Source: Helopsaltes ochotensis (lineage: Eukaryota; Chordata; Aves; Passeriformes; Locustellidae). Taken from it: a stretch of 64,000 nucleotides of DNA. Below are positions 1 to 12,600 of the stretch, in pieces. The stretch covers positions 26,337-90,336 of the forward strand of contig VXBM01000678.1 of assembly GCA_013400155.1 (NCBI GenBank). Direction: 5' to 3'. Under the pieces are notes generated by a model. The model saw only the letters and a list, made by a program, of their open reading frames with translations. It had not been told where the DNA came from and searched no databases. The number at the start of each line of letters is the position of its first letter. The first letter of the stretch is position 1. The position numbers and the translations under genes are program-made.

Positions 1-620
1 GAATCGCGGCGGGCCCGGGGCCGGGCGCGTCATGGCACCCGAGCGGCCCGGGGGGGAGCGGGACGATGCTGCCGGCCCCAGCGCCGCCATAGCTGCCGGC
101 CCGACGCGAGTCGAGGTTCCCCGTCCCCCCTCCATCGAGGAGTTCACCATCGTGAAGCCCATCAGCCGCGGCGCCTTCGGGAAGGTGTACCTGGGCCGCA
201 AGGCGGGCCGGCTCTATGCCGTGAAGGTGAGGCGTCGCCGGGGTCGCGGCGCTGCCGCCTCCGCCGCCGAGCAGCCCCGTGCAGGAAAGGGGCGTCCCGA
301 GGGGACGGGGCGGTGTGGCCCCGTAGGAGCCCGTGCGCCTCGGGGAGCGGCCGCTGCTGGGGCTCCTCCGGTGCTCGGGGCAGTGCCGTCCGCACGGCCG
401 TGCCGCGCTCTCGCCTCGCTCAGGTCCTGGCGGGCTCGGTCAGGGGACCTCTGATAACGATGGCTGCTTTTATAAGTACTTTAAATAAGGGGAAATAACG
501 ACAAAAACTATGTCAAGCGCCAGAGCGCTGTTGGCTTCTCGCGTGTAAACAGTTGCTGGAATTGAGCCCCCTCAGCTCCTACGCCTGCCGGGGGGGCTAA
601 AGCACCGCCTCTGAGAGGCA
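1..620. promoter_or_regulatory. CpG island over MASTL exon 1
   Basis: Very GC-rich and dense in CpG from base 1 to about 450, thinning to about 620, in sharp contrast with the A/T-rich intron that follows. It covers MASTL exon 1 and the start of intron 1. The promoter core must lie at or left of the window edge. In human this region is shared with the divergent gene YME1L1; that cannot be checked here. Confidence 0.85.
32..226 (+). CDS. MASTL: MASTL exon 1 (start codon, glycine-rich loop, catalytic lysine)
   Basis: Encodes residues 1-65. The N-terminus is variable and Pro/Ala/Gly-rich; conservation with human begins near PPSIEEF (32-38). It contains the ATP-binding loop RGAFGKVYLG and ends at YAVK, the catalytic lysine. 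The donor is AAG|GTGAGG. The ATG at 32 is the first in-frame start visible, in a GC-rich context with GTC immediately before it; only 31 bases of upstream sequence are available, so an upstream start cannot be excluded. The frame stays open past the donor to 454, but that part is intron. Confidence 0.93.
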
Positions 621-3600
621 AGACGAGAATAAATTATAGAAAACCTTCTTGCTGAGTAAGTATTTAAAAAAAAAAACCCAACAAAAACCTGTTGCGTTTT
701 CTATGTTGTTGCACAGAGGACTAAAATCTAGGCTTGTTGGTAAGATCTTTACCGATTATTTGTGTAAACTTTGTGATTAAGAGGGTTATAACAAGCTTCG
801 TAGTACACAAAGAATAGAAACATAAAAACAGTCACGCAAAATATGCGTTGCTCTGCGGAGCTGTATGTCTCTTCATGGTTTTATTATGAGCATTTTGAGG
901 TTAAATCATTTGTGTGCTCTGTTTTGTTTTCAGGTGATGAAAAAAGCAGACATGATCAACAAAAATATGGTTCACCAGGTGCAGGCAGAGAGGGATGCAT
1001 TGGCTCTCAGTAAAAGTCCTTTCATTGTGCACTTATACTACTCACTTCAGTCAGCAAACAACGTCTATTTAGTGAGTAAAAAAATGGCTGTGGTATTTTA
1101 TGGTAGTCTTGGAAATTGAGCGTGAACTGGAGTGATATCTCAAAACATTTTTGTAATGGTATTCCTTAATCACTTTTACATCTTTCTCAATGGCTGAACA
1201 AGTAAAATACTTTCTTCCTCTGGTGTCTTTGGACTCTTTGCAGCCATGTTCCCCTCTGTTACAGGAGGAACTTTTCTAATAGCTACTCTGTCTTAGAAAT
1301 ATGTAGAAATCTTAGGGAAAACAATTCTATTCAAGCAGAAGCCAAGACTGGAAGATACTCCATGGTTCATTTAAAGGAAATCTATTTTACTTATTGCCGG
1401 TGCTCAAATTTTGTTACAGTTGTGGGCCTACATGACAAGATGACAACTGAGTGGCAAAACTAAATGCTGGTCCACACAGAGTACTGTGGAGCACAGCAGG
1501 ACTTGTGTATGGGTTTATATATTGCCTCCACATAAAGATTCAGACTGTTTGCAGAGGGTCTGGCACAATTCGTGTGGATAAGCACACGCAGAGGACAGCT
1601 TGATGAAATTCTGAGACAAGGTTGCTATGCATTCCTACAATGCATTTTGAGTGTAAACAAAGGCTTCTTTTTCTGGGATCTCTGAACTGTTGCATGGAGT
1701 AGAGGACTTCAGGGTGAAGGATTTGTAAAGGAGATGCTAGAATCATGTCTCTGTGTGTGTGTGTATATATATATGTATGTATGTATGTATGTGGAAGAAT
1801 ATTGTGTATTGGAATGTAGGTACTGGTGAGATTTCCTGACCAACACCCCATAAATGCATTCTTGACATCAAAGAGTGAGTTTCAGAAGCCCTGCTGACTT
1901 CTATTTTATTTTGAGTATGACCTGAGCTATCATAATGTGTCTGCATAATGATTTATTTGGTGTATGTATTTTTTTTGCACTCCTTTTCATGTGTCTTAAA
2001 TGTACAGTAACTCTCACTGTTTGCATTTTTGACAACTTGTACTTATTTCACAAAGCTCAGGTCTGAATCTAATATTGTGTATAAATGATTGCAAGATAAA
2101 TTATTGAGATACTTTGGTTTGTATAGAACAGGTGGCCTTTGGCTTCAGCCTTGAGTTTCACAGGAATGCTTTGTACTTCATTTTCTGTATTATGGAAATT
2201 TACAATATTAGCTAAATATAGATTAATATATGAATATAAATATAGATTAAATTCATATAATACTAAATATAGAAATATATAATATCTATAATATAGAAAA
2301 CTTCATGTAATTAACCCTCACAAGCTGACAAGTAGTCAGCTTTTAAATTAGCTTCTAAAAGTAATCCAAGCAAATAAAATAAGCAAATGATCTACAGAAA
2401 GAAAATGTTTCATGTCTGTTGTTACATGAAACTTTAATTATTTTATCCAGGTGCAAAGTATTGTGTGGGAAATGAGGTTTGCACAAAGGTACTTCTTTCT
2501 GCTTCTGCTCCTTGACATTGTATTTTTCTAGGGGCGAAAGTTATTTTGTGTTTTACTTGCAATTTTGAAATGTGTTTTAAATAAAAAATTTAAAATGCTT
2601 GAATGACAGGTGATGGAGTACCTTATTGGTGGAGATGTCAAATCTCTTCTTCATATTTATGGATATTTTGATGAAGAAATGGCTGTTAAGTATATTTCTG
2701 AAGCAGCATTGGCTCTTGACTATCTTCATAGGCATGGAATAATCCACAGGTGAATTTTTTTTTCTTACAAATCAGTATTTGGTAGTTTGGTATTTTATTT
2801 TTTCACTCTAACACGTAACCATCACCATTTCATTGTGGCAGCTACCACAGGCGCCTCATTTGCTAGATCTCCTGAAAGCTCTTTTTGCACGTGTGCACTG
2901 CAGCAATGTCGTGTAACAATGGCTAAAAGCCAATCTGTCGGTGTGTGCTGAGCACACAAACCCACACTGCATTGCCCTGCCAGCTCTTTCCCAGTCCCAT
3001 GCTGTATCGGCAGCTGTGGTGGCTCAGGAACGCTCTGGGCACTGCGCACGTGGGCCTGTAGGACAAAGGGACACTGACTGCCCTGGTGCTCCCCCGTAGT
3101 GAGAGTTCTTTCTGCCTTCAGCAGTGCTGCAAAGAGCACCCGTGGCAGCTCCTGCTGGAGGCTTGCTTGTCTCCTGTGGGAGCTGCACACTAGTGGATGT
3201 TATGGTGGTGCTGCTTGTGAAGGATGCTCGTTGAGCCTGCTGAAGTAGGTATGCAACTCTTGACATGTGTGCTGATTTTTACAAAGCCTGTAAAAAGAGA
3301 TGTTTGTGCCATATTTAATGCTAAATATATTTAATTCTTTTGGTGTGTTCTTCAAACTGGAAACTTTTGCTGGCTAAGAGATATTACTGTTAAGCAGCTC
3401 TAACCAATGTTTTGTATTGAGTGTTTCTGGTCAGTTAACCTCTTTTGTGTTGCTCAGTGCTCTTTTTGTTGACTTCAGCTTTATTCATATTTTCAGGGAT
3501 TTGAAACCAGACAATATGCTCATTTCTAATCAGGGACATATAAAGTTGACAGACTTTGGGCTTTCCAAAGTTACCCTGAACAGAGGTAAGAGTTGCTTCT

Positions 3601-6600
3601 ATCCTTTTGGTTGTATTAAAATGCATTTTTGCATCACATTTCCATATTCTTGAATACTTCACATCCTGTAAATGGCACTTTTCAATTGAATAAGTTGCAG
3701 TAATACCCGGTTTCCAATAGGTAAGTACTGATTAGCTATGTGCTAGTAAGGGGTCTGCTCTTTGCATTGCACTTCAGAAGGAAAAATATTTATTCTTTGG
3801 GACAAGGGTGTATGAAATATGAACTAGAGCCCTTTCTTTGGAGAGATATGGATTTCAAAGTTTTCTGAAGTCCACTAGATTTCAATGGGTGAAGGAATAA
3901 TTCTGGCTTGTTCCTGTTTCTCTGGCTACTTCTGCCCTTCAGTTCATGCCTCTCATTCCTGTATAAATTAATTTCCAACAATAAATTAACTGGGACATTC
4001 CAGACATTAATTTGAGGGATAAGAGGCAGTGCTAAGTCCATAACAGAAGATTAGATCAGTGCTTTGACATGTGAATGTTGTCTTATCAAGCTGAAAATAT
4101 AGCTGAATAGTCATGACTGTCTGGCATGGGCTGCAGATCTTACGGTGAATAACAAATTTCTAAACTGGTTTGTACCTCCAGATCATCCAAACTTATGCTG
4201 CGCAGCACCAGTTCAGGTTTTTTGAGATAGCTGCTGGAGGGTACATCCTTTTTATATAATTAAAGGAACATTGAAATTCAGAGTTGTCTATGGAGTTTGA
4301 TTCATGGCTTTAAGAATTTAAAGGAAAATCCAAGGTATTTTGTATTTTTTATGACATACTGCTTTAACTGATGTCCTAATGGGAGAAGTTATTGTGTCTA
4401 GTTGAACTTTATATGAAAGCTTTAAAGCTACTTACTGCTAGTGAGCAAAAAAAGGTATCTAAGGTTGAATTTTCACCTACGAAAAATTCTTGTATAGCTT
4501 TTTTGAGATGTCTTTTGGAGTGATGGCAGATTTGGAATCAAATTTAGTATCTTATTCCACAAGACACAAACTGGAACTGCTGCCTAAAAACCAAAGCTGA
4601 TACCAAATTAGAAAATGTAGTGCTTTTAGCTTAGTATAATGGAAAAGAAATTTGACTTGCATAACCTCTGTGTGTAGAAATGTATGGATGTATAAGAAAA
4701 AACACCTTGTGTTAAATAAGAATGTACAGATAAGTCTTCAATTGCTCTTGGTGGCTTCATTTGTATATTTGTTGAGTATGTGATTAAAAGTTTTCTTCCT
4801 CTTCATGAAACTTAAGTAAATGTCTGGAACTTTGCCTTTGTTTAAGATCAAAATGAAAACCTCACTTATTTGATTTTGGGTTTTTTTTTCTTCTGTAGAG
4901 ATAAATATGATAGATATCCTTACTACCCCATCAATGGCAAAGCCAAAGCAGGACTACTCACGTACTCCAGGACAATTGTTGTCTCTTATCAGTTCTCTGG
5001 GCTTTGTAAGTAATTTTCACTGTCTTTGAAGTACTTCATCCTTTCAGTTTATTTGCTATCTTAAATTCAATAGTTGGCATTATAAGGCTGTTCTTGCATC
5101 TCTTCTGCCAGCTGGTAGAATGACTTACGATATGTTTAGAGTACTTTGAAGTTTTGATGCGATTACCTTGGACACTATTTTGAATTGCTGACTTTTTAAT
5201 GGGTATGGCCAAGCTCCAATGCAAACATCATGAAGAATGGGTGAAGTTACACTCTCAATCCTGGATTGAGATTTCATTCAGACTCCAGTAGCTTTTAACT
5301 ATGCTTCTTTCTGCTTGTCTAGTATACTCCTCCTGTAGGAATGAAAGTGCAAGGGCACAAACAAAGTCAATCACCTGACAGTCTGCATGGAGTGGTTTCT
5401 CCTGTACCTATGGCCCAAAAGGAAAATACTCCTCTTTCAACTAAATTATTCAAAACACGTGAGTATACCAGGCCTTGTGCTGAGGAATACTCTGGCTGTA
5501 AGGTTGTGGTCTTTTAATTTTATGAGTAGCTTGGACCCACTTCATAAAAGGTGTGATTCTACTGGTGTCATGCTCTCCACTATTCCTCCAGTGCTTTACA
5601 TCTGACGTGTTTTCACCTACGCTGCTTATGTCATCTTCTAAAGTGGTTTTGTTTGATTGGGTTTTTTTCAAGTCATGACCCCTGAATTCAAAATCACCCT
5701 TTACCATTTTACAGAAATAGTGTTAGTTTTTGACACACTTTCACTTAAAGAATTGTTAAATACAGCAATTTATATTTTCATTTAGATTGTCCTATCTTGC
5801 TGCTTTCTTATTTCTAACCTGAAATGAGAAAGAAAGCAACTATGTTGCTAATGTTTGTACTGCTTTTACATTCTTGGGAAGTTCCTAATTCAAAAAATGT
5901 GTGAATTGACTATGCAGGAAAGATGACAAGAGAAATTGCTGTCACGTGTAGCTTTCCTTAGCTTCCTTTGATGTGAAAGCTTAACATAGTATGAAGTCAG
6001 TCAGTGTATGTTGCCTGTTTCTATCAACATTTGATTTTTTTTTTTCTCTTAAGATCTGGATAGTTCCCAATTAACACCTGTGATGCCAGCGAGGAGTTTA
6101 ACTCCTTCTCTGCTTCAGTCAAGAAACAGGTTTGGTACCTCCAGTGTCCGTAGGCAGTCTCACACACACCTGTCCAGTGTGGAGTCAGAAAACCGGAGCA
6201 GCCCCAGGTGGGAGAAAGATGTAGAGGTCAGGACTGTTTCATCTTCCCACTCTAAATTAAAATTAGTTTGCACTTGTGTATGCAGTGTTGCAAATATCTT
6301 CTACTTACTTACTTGCCTCAGTTATTTCAAGTGTTGAGAAACTTTCCTACAGTAGAAGGAGCAGGGATTGTAATTTGTGTTGAGTAGGATTTTGGATCAA
6401 ACCGATATAACCTTTTTCTTCAAACAAATATTAGTCATGTGCAATATAACAGGAGAAGCAGATGCTATTGTGCCTGCATCAAAGGAGTGAAAGAGAAGGC
6501 TCCACTGACCGTCACTGGTTTAGCCCTATCATGCACAAGGTGGGCACTGCTGGGAGCAGTGGCTTTTTGGAAGCTGACCTTATCCCTATAGATTTATTTG

Positions 6601-9600
6601 CTTAGCATAGAAGGCAGAAGAATTTCTTTGAAAGACAGAACTTGGGAAAACAATAAAATCCGCTTCAAATTTCTACTAGCTGTTAAACTGAAAAGTTTAA
6701 CGCTTTTATTACTGAAGGGTTTTGTATGAACTAACCTCACACCAACAATTATAGCTGATACTATTTTATCCTATTTTAATGTGTTAATGAAATTCTGCAC
6801 AAACACAAACCTAAAAGCAAATGCTGCTATGCTATGTAGCTCCTTGCCACGATTCTTATTTAAGGCATGCAGAACAACTTACATTTTAAAAAAAATTATT
6901 ATTCTGTATCTCTCTGTTTCTTAGGCCTTGGTTTTAGTATTGTGTTATCAAAACATTAGTAACACTAGATTTTCCTTTTGTCATCTCTGAACTTTCTTGT
7001 AAACTGAAAACTTTTGTAGCTCAACTTCTTAGAATAAAATCACAAATACAGCTTCAATTGCTCTATTTTTTCATCCCTCAGCATTTAAAAATAAGGCATT
7101 TTCTACTGTATTCTAGCAAGCTTTTTTAATATTCTTAAATTATCAAGTTATCCTTAATTTGGTTTTGATTTTTTTTTTTTTTTGCATTTTGAAGTATGAT
7201 TTTTCACTAGTAGTAGTTAGAATGAGTAATGCTTGAAAATCTGCATTTCATTATGGAGGTTGTAATAAAGTATTTTAAATTAAACATTTCTATAATGCTG
7301 TAATCATATTTTTCTTGATACTCAAAACGTAATGTGCTTTTTTGTAGCAAAGTGAAGATGAACCTTGTTCTACAACACGCAAAACCAGTAACAGTGGGTC
7401 AGCTCTCCTTTCAAATGTTATGTTGCCAAATAGCAACGGTATTGAAGTTTTAAAGAAAGAAGAACTGGAGTCTGCCATTTCTCCCATTTCCAGCAATGAT
7501 TCTGGCAGCAGGCAGAAGTTGGGAAGTAAACATTTGGATATAACAGATACTCCCGTGAGCACTCTGGATGTGAAGGGTGTAGTAAGAAAGTGTATTTCTG
7601 AAAATAAGGTTTGGAAAGAAAAAGTCTTTGTAAATAAAAGAGACATGACTTATGAAACAGCAGAGACTTCCAGACAACAACAGTCACTTTCAAGGCAGAA
7701 TGACCCTGTCAAAGAGGAAGAAATGTTTGAAAAGCCAGGTGTAAAAAGAAGCTTTGAATCAGTTGACACTAGTCCTTGTCAGGAGTTTAACTATGTTAAA
7801 AAAAGCAATGCAGAATATAAACGTGGCTGTCAGATCTCAGAATTTCCAGCAAACAAAGGGACAGGTTTGACAACAGAAATTCAGTCACTAATGCTTTGTA
7901 ATGATGGATGCTTACGTGACACCCGCAAAAGCAAGGAAGAAGTTAAGAGTTTTATTAGTGACCAGGAAACAGTAGAAAGGTCACTTACTCCAACTGTAGC
8001 TAAAAATCTTATGTGTGATCTGGATGCAGACTGTGGAAAGGATGATGAAAAGGAGTACATGAACTCAAGTTTTTTAGGTACTGATGATGAAAAACCTTTA
8101 GATGTCTTCAGTGCAGATTCTGACTTACTTCCTGAAGTGTCTGTTACAGAAAGCCATCTAGAAAAACAGCTTTTAGATTTGGACAGAAGTGTTAAAGACC
8201 TCTCCTTTGAGGAACCAAAACCTGAAGGTGTGCTAATAACATCACCAGAATCCCGAGATGCCTCAAAGAATGGGGAGGAGGCGCATACAGTCCAGGACTG
8301 CAAGCCATTACATCAGAAAAAGGATAATGACCAGAAACACATGGAAGAAACTTACCTTGAAGCAGTACCTTCTCCTTCAGAAAAAATGATGGAAGCACTG
8401 AGCCTCTTAAAAAAAAATGCTGTTGTTTTTCGGAGTTATAATAGTCCAATCAATACATCCAATATATCTGAGCCATGCAGCATGGCTTCCTTAGATATAA
8501 TGGATCTTTCACCTGCCTGCAGTGGCTCTTACCCAACAGCTCTCACTCCATTACAGAAAGGAAGACCATATCTGGCCTATCAGGTAGGTAAGCAGGCAGA
8601 TGGGAACTTTGTGCATACATTTGGATGTTAGAGACTTGAAATTATTTCAGTGGTTAATTTAGGGAAAACTCAAATAGTTTGAGGTAGCTTGTCAAAATGA
8701 CCTTTGCTGACAGGGTTTCACTTGCTGCATTTGTACAGCCAAAATTATAATTTCTGTAAGAATTTAGCAGTAGTTTTATGATCACTGGTTTGCCTTTGGC
8801 TCAACATGCATTGACTGTCCATCTATGATAGATCTTTGCTGTTACAGTAAACTGATTGAAAAAAGCGTATTTTGTCATTCTGCTCCTAGTGCAGTTTGTA
8901 TTTTCTGTGAGCAGTTAAAGGCTTCCTTATGTATTGGGCAGTGTTTGATTTTGTTGTTGTTGTTGATATCCTGCACCATTCCCAAGACAGTCGGTGAATG
9001 CTGTTCAGCTGCTGGTAACTGCCATTGTACCTGCTACTTTTTTTTTTTTTTAATCCTGGTAAAAGTGATGGTGTAATGTATTCTGTCAAGTGCCAGTTAC
9101 AAGCCTGTTACAAAGATTGATGTAAACAGTGAAAGCTGCTGGATGTGACACTGGAGGAAGAACTTAGGGAAAAGTTTCTCAAAGAGTAGGCATCTTTATG
9201 CTTCAAGACTGTTGAGATAAAGCAATGGAAGCACATTTCACGCATACTTTTCAGGGTTCTGTGACTTGTTCTTGACTTGAACTTAAGTATCAATTATTAC
9301 ATCCATGACTAAACCTGGAGATGGGAGTTTCTGAGCTGGCTTTGTTAGACATCTGAAATCCTTGTCCCGTCTTTTCAGACCCCTTATCGAGGGGATGCTG
9401 GCACACCGTACAGGACTCCAAAGAGCGTTCGAAGAGGAGCTGCCCCCGTAGAAGGTGAACGCATCCTGGGGACCCCAGACTACCTGGCACCTGAGCTGCT
9501 TTTGACACAGCCTCACGGTAAGACAAACTAGCCATCTGTCAAGATTTGAAAGGTGGCATCTTTACATTTGTAAATGTCTGTGGAACTGTAAACCCTTCAA

Positions 9601-12600
9601 GCAATAAGTTTGGGAATTCTTCCAAAATAGCTAGTGCTAAGCTTTTGCCATCATGGATGCTGCTGCTGCTCCTTCTATTCATTTACTGCTTTCTCATAAC
9701 CAGATTTTAGTTGTCCATCACAGTCATGCTTGCTGCTAAGCAGCACTGGAAGCTGCTTTGGCAGCCTGAGACTTGTATGTGGCTTAGGAGTAACAACTTG
9801 GTCATCTTGAGTGCCCTTAAAGTTTCTTTGGGATGGGGAAGGGGGAATTTAGTGAAATTTTGCAGTGAAAGGCTTAAGCCTCCAATTATTTTTAGAATGT
9901 CTTCTGTGTTTATTGATGTAAAGTGTTATGTGAAGTCAGAAGATTCTATGAAGTCACCTTAAAATCAGTTATTGGGTTGAGTGAACTCATGAAACACTTC
10001 AGACATCTGACAGAATCTTCTGTATAAGGGTGCGGTGATAGCCATCAGATTTTTGGAGGTTGATTTTTGGATTTGTTTTTTTATTAGCTTGTTTTCAAAA
10101 TATTATACTAAAATAGCACAACTTTGAAGGGCATAAATTTCTTTGTCTCAGATTCTGAGATCCACTGAGATTAACAAGAATAGTTTTCTGCTAACTTGCA
10201 AGAAGCATTAACAAAAATTAAATACAATGTATCTATCTCTAATACATTTGTTGATGTATAATTGCATTTTGTTTCCATCTCAAAAGTATAATACTATTTT
10301 ATAGAGCTGCAAGTCTTGAGAAAATCACATGAGAGAGAGACTTGAATTGAGAGGTAGTGATTACTATCCTGTGGAACAATAAAATTCTATAAAAGTCTAT
10401 GAAAAGATTTAACAATTTAAAGGTAAAAACTGAAAATACTAAATATATCTAGTTGTTTTTTTGCACTTCTGTTTAGGATTCCTGGTTATCTGGCAGATGT
10501 TAAAGCTGGATAATATTTTGGAAATGTAATCAGTGCTACTTAGACAAGGTGAAACTTGGTCACGAGGGGATTTCTCTGTGGTTACTGGGTCTTCAGGACT
10601 TCAGTGAAACCTTGCAGAGTCTGTGGTTTGTGTCAGGAAATTACAAATCTCCCGTTACCTTCAGTAAAGCCAGGGTTTTTAGAACTCCAGATTTTCCCTC
10701 ACTAAATATTTCATGTGTTGAGCTGCTTGTAAATGTAGTTTTAATCCTAAATAAATCATGTTATAAAACTATTTTATTTTTGTTTCTAACTTAGATTTAA
10801 CATCACTATTTTTCTTTATTGTGGGATACTACCTTAGGAAAAAAATCATCATTCTTATGTTTTCAGGGAATCATACTTGATATTCAGTGTTCATATTTGT
10901 TATTGCTTTCTTGGCCATAATTGTAATATTTTTACTTCATTGTCTTTTCATATGCAGGGACTCTGATCTCTGGTGAGTTTTGTATATTCTGTGCAGAACT
11001 GAAGTGTTCAGCATAACTGAACAGTCAAAGTATAACCAGATCACAGTTTCTGAGAACATTGTTTGGGTGAACAATGTTTCTATACAGTAAGGCATGTCCA
11101 ACATGCCTCCACATAAAAATGTGTGATGCTCACAGAGTCAGGAAACATCATATTTGTGTCAGCTATCAGAAATCACACGTGTGAACATGTACTTCAGAAG
11201 GAAAGTCAGCATTGTTAAATTGTGTAACAGGACTTAAAGCCAGAGGCACTTTTTCTAATTGCTGCCTTTCGCTTTATTGCAATCAGTCTGATTTAGTTTG
11301 TCTATGAGTGAAGAAGGTTCAGGTGCTCAAGACCTGGTATTACTGCTTCTTGCCTCAAATCACAGAATCATAGAATATCCCAAGTTGGAAGGGACCCAAA
11401 AAGGATCATTGAGTCCAACTCCTGTCCCTGAACAGGACAGCCCCAAGAGTGACACCATGTCCCTGAAAGCATTGTCCAAACACTTCTTGAACCCTTGCCA
11501 GGCTTGGTGCTGTGACCACTGCCCTGGGGAGCCTGTTCTGGTGCCCAACCACCCTCTGGGTGAAAAAGCTTTTCTTAATATCCCACCTAAACCTCCCCAG
11601 CACAGCTTCATCCTGTCCTTGGGCCCTGTTTAGCAGGGATATGGTAGCAGCTAATCTAATTTTAGTTAGACTTTGTATGGGAAAAATTGCTGCTGAAACC
11701 TGGTTATTACATTGTTCAGGTTGTGATCTTATTAGACTTTGACTGGAGCTGGGAGTATTTTACTGAACATCCAGGTACTCTAACAACAGTGGATGTGGTC
11801 TCACTGCTTTGATGTGCTTAGCTTGGTGGGGCACTCTTACGGCTGTTAGGAGTTGCTAAAAGCGTGTTAGATTACTGGTTAAACACTTTGGTTTTCAGCA
11901 TTTCTAAACTTAGCAGTAGTCTTTGTCAAATCGCTGAAAACATTGGTTTCCTTGGAGGTGTATTAGGTTTTTTTATATGCCAAAAAAGCCAAGAACAATT
12001 AGATTTATTATCTTTCAAAGTTTTGGGGTTTTTTTAACAGTAATTGCGGCATCTATTCTTTATATAGTGGAGTGGGCATGGCTTGAAGCTGCAGAAAGCT
12101 TAGAATGCATGCAATGGTGTCTGGGATTGCTTTGCCTGCTGGTTTCCATGTAGATTAACTGGAGAGATTGACAAAAAGACATTCTCTGGAATGTGAAAAA
12201 CCTGAACTATTTAATAACAAAGCAGAGATAGCCAATAACTGCACATTGCCCCAGTCAATTCAGTGTAATGGAAGGTAATGCCAGCTTCATGTCTGCTGGC
12301 TCATTTATGCAAGCTGTCTTGATGATGTTAACCACAATTTAGACAAACAAAAATTAAGTTTAATAGTCTGAAGTTTTGGAGATTTTTTAAAGAACTGAGA
12401 GAAGGGCACAGGTGGCAACATGGAGCACTTGTCCAGGCTCTAGTCATGAGGCATCTATATCTTATCACAAAACAAGCTCTTGGAGAAGTCAGCTCCTGGG
12501 TTCTCTGTGATGGGAGTTGATAATTAGATTGTTACTAAGAGCTCCCTTGGTTTTATCAGTAAACCCCAGTATTACACATAATGAATTAAGAAGCAGAGTG

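Larger units (their letters stand above)
227..9378 (+). other. MASTL introns 1-8, content
   Basis: Introns: 227-933, 1072-2609, 2750-3496, 3586-4898, 5006-5322, 5459-6053, 6227-7347, 8584-9378. They are mostly A/T-rich with homopolymer runs, for example near 667, 6035 and 7170. Intron 2 holds a microsatellite (1752-1792) and an A/T-rich tract (2205-2300). Intron 3 holds a GC-richer patch at about 2820-3260, with no feature I can name. I see no RNA gene or intact mobile element. Confidence 0.6.

Noticed and set aside
32..454. 140-codon open frame starting at the MASTL ATG
   Set aside because: Only 32-226 is coding. The frame continues into intron 1 after a good GTGAGG donor; the kinase sequence resumes at 934.
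1540..1946. Two minus-strand open frames rich in His, Ile, Thr and Tyr
   Set aside because: They are produced by the TG/TA/TGTA microsatellite and have no protein-like composition.
7290..8449. Several minus-strand open frames
   Set aside because: Shadows of MASTL exon 8, whose + strand frame is conserved with human MASTL.
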